Source: Agelas oroides
Lineage: Eukaryota > Porifera > Demospongiae > Agelasida > Agelasidae
Direction: 5' to 3'
DNA: 64,000 bases
Assembly: GCA_949130485.1 (NCBI GenBank)
Contig: OX422183.1
Span: 1,879,436-1,943,435 of the forward strand
The position numbers were made by a program, and so were the translations under genes. Positions 54,495 to 64,000 of this stretch are shown piece after piece; position 1 is the stretch's first letter; each line of letters begins with the position of its first letter. The notes under the pieces are model-generated. The model saw only the letters and a list, made by a program, of their open reading frames with translations. It was not told where the DNA came from and did not search any database.

Positions 54495-55345
54495 AGAAAC
54501 AGATGCCAGCCTTCGTATGGCCACATGCAATGATAACCTCATGATCATTTAGGTGAATGAGTATGCATGTACTTGTCAAGGGTAGAGACAGATGACAGCT
54601 TCTGGTATGCATGATTGGTATGTCCACATGCAATGATAACCTCATTTAGGTGAATGAGTATATGCATGTACTTGTCAAGGGTAGAGACAGATGACAGCTT
54701 CTGGTATGCACGATTGGTATGGCCACATGCAATGATAACCTCATTTAGGTGAATGAGTATGCATGTACTTGTCAAGGGTAGAGACAGATGACAGCTTCTG
54801 GTATGTCCACATGCAATGATAGCTAACCTCATTTAGGTGAATGAGTAGCTATGCATGTACTTGTCAAGGGTAGAGACAGATGACAGCTTCTGGTATGCAC
54901 GATTGGTATGTCCACATGCAATGATAGCTAACCTCATTTAGGTGAATGAGTAGCTATGCATGTACTTGTCAAGGGTAGAGACAGATGACAGCTTCTGGTA
55001 TGCACGATTGGTATGGCCACATCAATGATAACCTCATTTAGGTGAATGAGTATGAACAATCAACGAACCACATCTCCCTTATAAAACAGGCCTAGATGTT
55101 ATGCAAAGTCACCCACTGCGCAGGACGCGTTTCGGCCAATACCAGGCCTCATCAGCTGCGCTGGGGTGACCTGGAGATGGGGACTGCTATCTCATGCACA
55201 GAATGCAGTCAGGTGGCTGGCCTTATTCAAAAGTCGGTAGAGACTCCTCGAAATGCATGTACTTGTCAAGGGTAGAGACAGATGACAGCTTCTGGTATGC
55301 ACGATTGGTATGTCCACATGCAATGATAACCTCATTTAGGTGAAT
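54495..55345. repeat. ~95-bp minisatellite, array 2
   Basis: About eight copies of the unit described at 29855, several of them full length, interrupted at 55053-55252 by the hammerhead-bearing insert. Confidence 0.85.
55108..55170 (-). ncRNA. Type I hammerhead ribozyme
   Basis: Read on the minus strand: helix I strand GTCACCCCAGCGCAG, core CTGATGA, helix II GGCC/GGCC with loop TGGTATT, core GAAA, a minimal helix III made from CGCG, the cleavage triplet GTC, and the returning helix I strand CTGCGCAGTGGGTGAC. Every conserved core base is present. Cleavage would fall after the base at plus-strand 55124. The very short helix III is typical of hammerheads in Penelope-like elements and metazoan retrozymes, which often work as dimers. 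No reverse transcriptase of that type is present; the 200-bp insert (55053-55252) that carries it is a fragment or a non-autonomous unit. Confidence 0.85.
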
Positions 55346-56020
55346 GAGTATATGCATGTTTGTACTGAAAATAATCAGGGCGAATGGCACTCATAAACAC
55401 CAGAAATCCAGGTCATGATTTCATCGTAAAGCTTAGTTCATGCATGTGTAGCTACATTAGCTGCCCTAGCTGGAGTGGCATATGTGGTACTTGGCTATCT
55501 CGGGTGACGACTTAGCTACTTGGGCATTTTGGAAATTGGCTATAGTGACAAATCCTGCTATATGCCATGACAAATTAGTAAACCAGCAAGCAAAAACACT
55601 TTCAAAGCCACGTGAATGGTAAATGGATGTGCATGTAGGAGGATGATTGACTTGATGTACTACATCACTCATCAGTGACATAATATCCTGTATCAGCTTG
55701 CTCAGGCTTGCCCCCACAATGTTCTACATTTTCTAGTATTTGTACACTTCAATGGTATTGATGCTGCCTTGCACTATTGTATATAGCCTTGTCTGAACAC
55801 CTGGCTAGCTTGCAAATAAGAACCTTTGCCAGGTTTATAACGCCTCTTGGTTTCTCTTGATATCACCAAGTATTGCAGATTTGTCTATACTTAAATTACA
55901 GTTCATTGACTTAATTAAAAGCACAATTTCTACCCGCACGAGACTATAGATTTCTACTACATGTAGGAAACTGCTCCATTGTCAGTTTGAGCTGCATTCA
56001 CAGTTTTACTATATATCTGT

Positions 56021-56933
56021 TACGAGCAAAGTAACCGCACCCCAAGATGCTCATAAGAGGTTAGTGCTGCAGGTTTATCTTGGCTCGAACACTTTAGAGT
56101 TCAGTGCTATACATAGGTAAAATGTTTGTTAGTAGGCTTTAGGAAAACAAAGTTCACTGCTACTTAGCTACAAGACCTGAAGTAGAAGGCTTAGAGATCA
56201 GTATTTTGTGCTGCAAATTTACCTGAAGTTAGAAAGCCTTAGAGTTCAAAGTTTTGTGGCTTCTTAAAAAAGCTTTTCCCTCAAGGGAGGAGACATGTAG
56301 TAGTCCACGTAAGTCCATTTGCCTCCCTCTTCATATGCAGCGTAAGTTTATCTATTTTTCCATGTCGTATGGGTATGAACTATCTGCGTGAATCATTTGT
56401 GGAAACGACACAAATGTACAAGCACAACAAACAAACAAAGTATACCCATACTAGTCTGATATTGTTGTTTGTTTACCTCTTAGCTAAGTCATGTTGGCAT
56501 AGTCTTACATTGAGACCATGCATGCAGCATAGTCTAACCACGACTCATGCTCAAGACAATAGATGGTGCTCCAAGGTCAACTCTAGGAACATTGTAGGCT
56601 ATATTTTCCTGTCCCCTGCACTAGATTGGTAGCTTGGTACCATTGTTGAATTCTACACTGCTGCACAAATGATGGACAGAAAATGGAATTACTGTGTTTA
56701 TTTGTTTGTGCATTTTGTCTTCTCTTCCTAGGGCAATGTTGTGGTAATGGATAATAATAAATACTTTATTACGCTCCTTAGCATGCATATAACGGTTATT
56801 GCACTTGTGGGCTGCATTTTGACTCGCCTTCGGCTTGTGAAAATACCACACCCACTCGTGAAATAACTCGCAATATTGCACGCTAACTCATGTAATAAGG
56901 TATTTGTTTGTGTATTTTGTCTTCTCTTCCTAG
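56021..56933. other. Upstream of Hsp70 copy, with duplicated acceptor
   Basis: No gene is seen. A 40-base segment with TTTTGTCTTCTCTTCCTAGG, the acceptor of the first Hsp70 exon, is present twice (56699-56738 and 56902-56941), bracketing about 160 bases of repeat (AATAATAAATACTTTATTAC, CACACCCACTCGTGAAATAA). Confidence 0.55.
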
Positions 56934-57362
56934 GGCGATGGTTCCATTTGAGATTGTGAGGGCGTCCAATGGAGATGCGTGGGTGAAGTCTGCTCATGAT
57001 GGGAAGATGTATTCTCCGAGTCAAATTGTACTCATGAAAATGAAGGAGACAGCTGGTGGGTTAGGTTATAACAAGTTGGTTGTTTTAACCACAGAGTGGT
57101 TACCCTGGTTGCAGACAAACTGGAGAGACAGTGGTTATGAGAGGTTTGCTTTGGTATTAGAGACTAATTGCATAAGGCAATCCAAGGGGCAGCTGCCCAG
57201 TTCATCTTACAACCACAATACACTGAAAACCCTCATAACATCTGTGCTTCCTTCACCTGGTTACATTAAGAGCATGAAAGTTGTTTACTGCAACTTTGAA
57301 ATGCATTTGTAATGACTCCTTCACAGATGTTCTGAGGTTGAACTGGGCATATAATGTGAAGG

Positions 57363-57482
<120 letters not shown>

Positions 57483-57580
57483 CCAGATAATCCAGGTGTC
57501 CACAGTTCCAAAGAGACATCTTCCCTCCTTCATGGCGGCCTGAACAGCTTCACTGTTCTCCATTAGCCACTTCACCTTCA
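57483..57580 (-). pseudogene. GK: Orphan glycerol kinase exon, antisense
   Basis: The minus strand reads LKVKWLMENSEAVQAAM, then KEGRCLFGTVDTWIIW, followed immediately by GTGAGT. This matches the glycerol kinase segment that leads to the 'GT-DSWLIW' motif of the FGGY kinase fold. The acceptor side is AG within CTGAAG, but with no pyrimidine tract and a 57-bp repeat array just upstream. No other glycerol kinase exon is seen on either strand nearby, so it is a stray exon inside an Hsp70 pseudogene intron. Confidence 0.7.
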
Positions 57581-57586
57581 GACAGT

Positions 57587-57815
57587 ATCTTCGATGACTC
57601 ACAAAGACAGGTATGCCAGTGGTAGACAGTATAATGTATGTATGTCTTCGATGACTCACAAAGACAGGTATGCCAGTGGTAGACAGTATAATGTATGTAT
57701 GTCTTCGATGACTCACAAAGACAGGTATGCCAGTGGTAGACAGTATAATGTATGTATGTCTTCGATGACTCACAAAGACAGGTATGCCAGTGGTAGACAG
57801 TATAATGTATGTATG
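57587..57815. repeat. 57-bp tandem repeat, four units
   Basis: Four identical copies of a unit containing TCTTCGATGACTCACAAAGA, CAGGTATGCCAGTGGTAGAC and AGTATAATGTATGTATG. Because 57 is divisible by three the frames stay open and repeat 19 residues; there is no sign of selection for protein. The first bases overlap the upstream flank of the glycerol kinase exon. Confidence 0.95.
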
Positions 57816-57839
57816 TTAAGGACAACATTCAGTGGCGGA

Positions 57840-58496
57840 TTTAGGGGGGGTAAGGGGGGTGCAAATGCACCCCCCTTTGGCGGCTAGTAATGTATTTTGC
57901 GTACATAACTGCACGAGTCCATCAAATGATTATGCAGCAGTGGCATGCAGCAACAACAACCAGGCACAGTTACACACTCACGTATCAGTTCCTTACTGAT
58001 CTCCAGACGTTTGACTAGGCCTAGAGTTGCTTCGAGATATTCAGTTCGGCCCAAGGGGTCCGCCACGGCGCGCCTCGGCGTACGAGATTTCGAAATCCAC
58101 TGGATTTCACGTGGATTTCGGATTTCAGTCAGATTGGATTTCTGGATTTCAGCTTGGATTTCTGCCGACAGGTTTCTTCTTGTATGTTCTTGGATATTTT
58201 AGTTATAGTTCCCAGCTTAGCAAAAAAGTTTAGTTAGTTGTAGTTTTGGTTAACTAAATTTTAAAAAGGCCATACTAAAATGTATTTAGTTAAAGTTATA
58301 GTTAACTAAAACAACACTGTCGGACAGTGTACGAGATTTCTTTTGTGACGGACCCCTCGGTTCGGCCTTCCAGCTATATTTTATTTTAATGCGTTCACGT
58401 GACGAAAGTGGGCGTGGCAAGCCAAAAATTTCCGGCTCGCTGCGCGCGCCCACCGGTGACTGAACCCCCCTTTCTAAATTTCTAGATCCACCACTG
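57840..58496. mobile_element. MITE with CAGTGGCGGATTTAGG ends
   Basis: A 657-bp element opens CAGTGGCGGATTTAGGGGGG and closes CTAGATCCACCACTG, with ACATT directly on both sides. Inside is a second inverted pair (TTCGGCCCAAGGGGTCCGCC against GACGGACCCCTCGGTTCGG), so two elements may be nested. Ends are hAT-like. Confidence 0.75.
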
Positions 58497-58634
58497 ACAT
58501 TGAATGTCACAGTGACACTGTATGACATCTTACTTCACTGATAATGACCTCTGATGACATCATGATGACATCATAAACTAAACCATCAGAAGTTACTGTG
58601 AAGTTCTCCATAAATGGCGTGTACTGTGATATAA

Positions 58635-58766
<132 letters not shown>

Positions 58767-59196
58767 TGAGGAGAAGGGGAGGGATAGGCTGGTTTATGTG
58801 TGCATATTGAGTTGCTTGTGCTGTGTATTTAATCTTGTGTCGCTGTTTTCTGTAGTATTGCAGTGTATGACTTGGGAGGCAGAACATTTCCATTCTTGAA
58901 ATTCAGAAGGGAGTATTTGAAGTAAGTTACACATATTCTCACCTGTCCATCCACCCAACCGTTCACTTACTTACCCCCTCCCCTTTCCTCTCACTTACGT
59001 TGCTCAACCATTCACTCCCCCCCTCCCACTCACTCACTTTCCTCCCCTCTTCACTCACTCCAAAGGTAAAATCAACTAATGGCGATACATTTCTTGGTGG
59101 AGAGGACTTTGATAATGCCCTAGTCAACTACTTGGTGAAGGAATCCAAGAGAGACGTAAGTCATCTAGTGCTTCACCATGGTAACTGAAATGTGTG

Positions 59197-59266
59197 AGCC
59201 TTTGTAGCTCTGCAGTTAGAGCACTGGTCGTAGGTCAGAAGTTCAAATCCCTCCAGGAGCTAAAAA
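59197..59266 (+). repeat. tRNA-derived SINE fragment
   Basis: TTGTAGCTCTGCAGTTAGAG has the A-box pattern and AGAAGTTCAAATCCCTCC the B-box. The acceptor ends (GAGCCTT, AGGAGCT) pair poorly. It lies in an intron of the Hsp70 pseudogene. Confidence 0.45.
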
Positions 59267-59400
59267 GGATTGTTTGTGTATGTATTTTGTGTTTGTTTGT
59301 TTTACACAGCAAGGTATCGATGTCTCCAAGGACAACATGGCCATTCAAAGAGTGAGGGAAGCAGCAGAGAAAGCTAAAAATGAACTGTCTTCTTCAATGC

Positions 59401-59756
59401 ACTGTATTTCCTTGATTTCTTCCTGCCCTTGAATTAACCCCGCACGCGAGCGCTCGCTTGAGCTGAATTAACCCCGCCCTCAAATAGTTCCGCACGGTTA
59501 CGCAGCCACACTCATTGCTGGTAACAAGGACGACTTGGACGACTCAGATCGCTTGTCTAGCCGGTCTGTACTCATGCACTGTACTGCACTGTACGTACCT
59601 AGTATTTGTGCCGTACAAAGATGTCAGTCTTGTGCATTTCGATGGTGCACGCGCGACTGGAGCGCACGCCGGACTAGGCTGAAGTTAATTGAACCCGCCC
59701 TCGTTTTGTTCCCACCCTTGTATTGTACCCGCGGGAAGTAATCAAGGAAATACGGT
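59401..59756. mobile_element. MITE interrupting Hsp70 exon 5
   Basis: Ends CTGTATTTCCTTGATT and AATCAAGGAAATACGGT, with ATGC (possibly ATGCACT) repeated on both sides. Internal words AATTAACCCCGC repeat. It entered right after the SSS codons of the exon, and no donor is recognisable afterward. Confidence 0.75.
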
Positions 59757-60385
59757 ATGCACTAGTCTCATTCCTAAACTGGTCTTGGAATGGGACTGGA
59801 TATGTGTATAGATGTGCTGTGTGCTGCTGTCACATTCCAACGTATCACTCTACTCCCCTTCTCCCCTCTACACCTCCTCCCACCCACACGCCTCCTTACC
59901 AGACGGACATCAACCTTCCTTTCCTGACAATGGATGCTTCAGGGCCCAAACACATGAACCTGCAGCTGACAAGGTCAAAGTTTGAGTCTCTCGTATCCGA
60001 CCTTGTGGACAGGACTGTTGCCCCCTGTGAGAAGGCACTGAAGGATGCAGATGTTGGGAAGAGTGACATTAGCGACGTCTTGCTGGTCGGAGGGATGACC
60101 AGAATGCCAAAGGTGCTGTTGTCATTATATGTCTGTCCATCTGTCTGGCTGCCTGTTCCTGCCTGTTCCTATCTCTTACCGTCTGTTTCTCTGACTGTCA
60201 TGTTTGTCTGTTTTCATCTGTCTATCTTGCGTGTCTGTTTGTCTTTCTACCTTTGACATGTGTATTGTTTTGTAGGTCCAGGAGATGGTGAAGAATACAT
60301 TTGGTTGTGTTCCTAGTCGTGCTGTGAACCCCGATGAGGCTGTTGCTATCGGAGCTGCTATACAGGGTGGCGTCCTTGCAGGTGA

Positions 60386-60600
<215 letters not shown>

Positions 60601-60668
60601 CATGCGTGTGTGAGAGAGAGAAGCTGCAACCTGAAATTACATTACTTTCATCTTCATTGTTCAGGTGA

Positions 60669-60866
<198 letters not shown>

Positions 60867-61680
60867 TAAGAGCCAGGTGTGTGCATGAGGGAGGAAGGGG
60901 GGCAGGTAGACTACGATGAAGAGTAGAGAGGAGAGGACAGGGAAAGGAGAACTGTGGGAGAAGTATTTTAAATTAGTTTTGAAGTCATACCTTCTCCCTT
61001 GTCTCATGCAGATCATCTCTACAGCAGCTGATGGCCAGACATCTGTGGAGATTGTGGTCTGCCAGGGTGAGAGGGAGATGGCCAAAGGTCCTCGGGAAAT
61101 TCCAACTGGTAGGGACATCCTCTTTGTTCCATGGTGTGGGGACTGGGAACTTAATTATAGGGACATCCTCTTTGTGTGTGAATTATTACACATACAACAT
61201 ACCACTCCATGACAATAATTCCACCCTCCTCTTTGGACATTTGCAGACCGCAGTGGAGAAACAAGCCTAAGTAACTTCACTGTTTCTTATTCCTCCACTC
61301 CTGACAGGTTGGTATCCCCCCAGCTCCCCGTGGTGTGCCTCAAGTGGAGGTGACTTTCAACATTGATGCTAACGGCATTGTAAATGTCTCTGCAAAGGAT
61401 AAGGGCACCGGAAAAGAGCAGCAGAGTGAGTATGTACAGTGGTCAGGGGAGGAGGAGTCAAGGGGATTAGAGGCTGTTTTTGACATCTCCTCCCTCTCGT
61501 CTTCCTCCCTGTTCTTCTCTCTCCCCCCTCCCCTCCTTATCCCAGTTGTGATCCAGTCAAGTGGTGACCTGTCCAAGGACGAGATTGAGAACATGGTGAA
61601 GGAATCAGAATGGTACGCTGAGGAAGACAAGAAGAGGAAGGAGACACCGGGTCACAAGATTGCTGATACCAAATCAACTT

Positions 61681-64000
61681 TGGCTGATATCAAATCAACT
61701 TTGGACAATGGGCGAATATCGATATCGATAACAACAATTACATTTGATATGCTATTGATCCAATTTCACTTCTATATGGTATGTGTGGTATCACTTGTAG
61801 GTACAGTAGTAGCCAGAGTATCAACATTTTACACAGACTTCAGTATCAAAATCTAGTGACTATACTTTGTTATAACCTTCTCTTGTTCAAGGTCTATATG
61901 CACGCATTTCCTCGTGTGGGCTCGGATTGGCCCTATGCAAGCAACCAACACTTAATTCACATAGTCTCACTTCACAATTCACATTCTTCAACTCACACTT
62001 CACTAACAAATTTATACACACTATACACGTGTTGACCTGCACATGTATATACAACATGCATACAATGACATAAGATTACATAACACAATTAACACAATAA
62101 TGGTGAATACACCACATACTTGATAGAGTAGCCATGCCAGAAAGTTAATACTTTTATATATCGTATGATAAACTGAGTCACTCTAGCTACTCCACCAAGT
62201 AAGTTACAACTCTTCAGTCTCACAAAAATAATGTCAATGCATGTCAAGGATGTTCAATTTCTAAAGTTTCCTCTACAAAAGTTTCACGTAGCTGATTGAA
62301 CTTGTGGTGTTACATGTATCTATCAGCTGATTCTTTGGTTGCATTGTTGGCTGTGTATCATTGTGATGTTACATGTATCTATCAGCTGATTCTTTGGTTG
62401 CATTGTTGGCTGTGTATCATTGTGGTGTTACATGTATCTATCAGCTGATTCTTTGGTTGCATTGGTGTGCCTCAAGTGGAGGCCAGTTTTCTTGCTCATG
62501 TTTGTCCAAACTTGTTTGGATGGCAGTGATTGGCAGCGAGGCTAGTGGACAACTTACAAACGACGTGTAGCTAGGTGGTGTATTAAAATCTTTTGGAGGC
62601 CAAAAGGGGGGTTCGAGCAAACCCCATCGAACCCCCCCACCCCTGCCTACGGGCCTGGAGTCATGAGAATGTCCCCAAGTCCCGACGATCTGGATGGACG
62701 GTAGCCTCGTACCGAGGCTAGATGGACGGTTACTCCATGCAACTGCAATCAATATACTAGATACAAGCAGCTGACGACATTGAGAGCTACTATTTAAGTC
62801 AAGGCCTTCTTGAAAGAGGGGCAATTAAATTTTCTGTGGATGAAACTGACCCCAAAGTTAGTGATTTGCAAACTCAGTTTGTGTGGAATCTACATTTTGT
62901 GATTTTTGTATGACTGTGTTAGTAGTGTAGGGCTTGTAAGAGCCACTGAATGATTTTTGTAATGTTATGTGTCTAACGTTGGACCTGCTGCATGCATTTT
63001 TGCAGGGGACATTAAAATTTGACTGACTGACTGACTGTAGCTGTTATGGCTCTACTTCTGTCCCAAAATGGTCTCAGAAACAATCTCAGAGCATCTAATT
63101 TCTAAAAAATCCTCTGCATGGGGGAGCATGCCCCCAGATCCCCTTAGTTTTGCATGCTTTATAAAAAGAAAGGACAAAATTGTTGGTCCCAATGGTGTCT
63201 GCCATAAAGGGGTTCCACTTTAAGACTTTTGTTAGGCCACTATTTGTTGCATATTAGTTTCTCATCAGGAACTTTCTCTAAAGTTCATGCAGGCGGGCGG
63301 CCTTTACCATTATAACATTATTCGCCAACCACAAAAAAGTTCGGCTCCTGGACTTGCGAGGCCACGCTGCCTGTCAAAGAAGTAACGTCTGGGGGGAAGC
63401 GCTACGATATTTTAGGGAGGGAGACATCTTCTAGCTGTTTTGCAGTATGCTGAGTAGCAAATCAACATGTAAATCAGCAGCATCGATGCGTACTGAGTGC
63501 GAGATCGATAATACTGTGGGATTTCTTGCAGCATTGTAAGAGTCAATGAACTGCCTGTGGGATTTCAATTGTACATGTATACCAAATTTTATTTGCTGCA
63601 TGCACAGGCTGTCTATAATCACTGGACTGGACTGCTGGTATGGACCACTGGAATGGACTACTGGACTGACCTTTTTTGCACTAAAAACCATTTTTATGCC
63701 CTCTAAATGAGATTCATTTACCTACATCCTGTTCTAGTTCTACTGGCTGCACTGTCTCATTCATTAGAATGAGCATAGTAAAAGGGTGATGTAAATACTG
63801 CTATAGGTTATCTCCCCTGAAATGTTAAAAGAGGAGGCAATCTGTGCCTAACTTGCATGAAGGTTCTAGCATATATAATAGGACACAGTTCAGCTCTGGT
63901 TCTATATTAGATTGCACTTGCAGTGATACAGTGTGTCCAATAGCTGCTTACATATTCATCACTCATTAATGTACTGTGCATGAAGCAAACTTAACTATGG
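61681..64000. other. Terminal stretch with repeats and no gene
   Basis: Contents: a 59-bp tandem repeat at 62311-62466 (ATGTATCTATCAGCTGATTC), a short TAGCCTCGTACCGAGGCTA hairpin at 62701-62720, a pogo-like MITE end near 63170-63222 (GGGGTTCCACTT), a copy of sequence near 12400-12640 (TTAGTTTCTCATC, CAAAAAAGTTC) at 63250-63500 and a foldback tail at 63615-63670. No coding region is supported. Confidence 0.5.
62311..62466. repeat. 59-bp tandem repeat, three units
   Basis: Nearly identical copies of a unit with TACATGTATCTATCAGCTGA, TTCTTTGGTTGCATTGTTGG and CTGTGTATCATTGTG; the third is cut short. Confidence 0.9.

Larger units (their letters stand above)
54270..56020. repeat. Segmental duplication of 29.64-31.02 kb
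   Basis: Starts at AAAACATATTTCAGTCAGGT and follows 29640 onward in the same orientation through the minisatellite, the GGGGGCGAGC half element (55395-55735) and the AATTTCTACCC / TTTCTACTACATGTAGG blocks. The copy differs by the number of minisatellite units and by the 200-bp hammerhead insert. Confidence 0.75.

Noticed and set aside
57056-57312. Continuation of the first Hsp70 exon frame ([17 protein letters not shown]...)
   Set aside because: Lies beyond a GTGGGT donor and has no similarity to Hsp70; treated as intron.
57587-57815. CRISPR-like regular repeats
   Set aside because: Four head-to-tail identical units with no spacers in a eukaryotic context; a simple tandem repeat.

Overview
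The window is nuclear DNA of an invertebrate animal. It has spliced genes with GT/AG introns, families typical of metazoans (a MYST histone acetyltransferase, a multi-pass amino-acid-transporter-like protein, mitochondrial Hsp70), several non-LTR retrotransposons, and many kinds of small inverted-repeat elements. An early-branching marine animal such as a demosponge fits the repeat-rich, TAGCTA/TGCATG-rich AT-moderate sequence, but that placement is an impression and not a demonstration.

Layout. 1-4303: the last three exons of a MYST acetyltransferase; one intron holds a TIR element that encodes only a HIRAN-domain protein. 5172-14356: a three-exon, 579-residue transporter of the TMEM104/AAAP type, whose 5 kb first intron is built of nested TIR and foldback elements. 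14357-17500: repeats, including tRNA-like inverted pairs. 17540-19300, 27196-28938 and 43040-44791 (minus): three intact, intronless paralogues of about 580 residues. Each joins a domain resembling the DRE-TIM/HMG-CoA-lyase barrel to one canonical EF-hand; a fourth copy survives only as a 3' fragment near 20.5 kb. 21-26 kb: a KDZ-like transposase remnant, a minisatellite with embedded hairpins and a decayed LINE. 29-33 kb: a minisatellite, MITEs and a 490 bp foldback. 34.6-42.7 kb: two near-identical LINE copies in inverted orientation, the plus copy split by two elements that share GGGGGCGAGC ends and carry Arg/Glu-rich coding remnants. 46.4-50.1 kb: a second LINE family, which ends within another HIRAN-element remnant. 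50-56 kb: duplicated copies of sequence seen at 15-16, 23-24 and 29-31 kb, with a 200 bp insert that contains a hammerhead ribozyme. 56.9-61.7 kb: an unprocessed, frameshifted copy of mitochondrial Hsp70 with a glycerol-kinase exon on the opposite strand in one intron. 61.7-64 kb: repeats and nothing clearly genic.

The live protein-coding content is small: the MYST gene, the transporter and the three EF-hand paralogues. Most of the rest is mobile DNA and segmental duplication. The strongest leads for new biology are the EF-hand/TIM-barrel family, with an apparent gene-conversion core and a conserved TATA promoter; the HIRAN-carrying TIR element; the GGGGGCGAGC-ended element family; and the hammerhead ribozyme.
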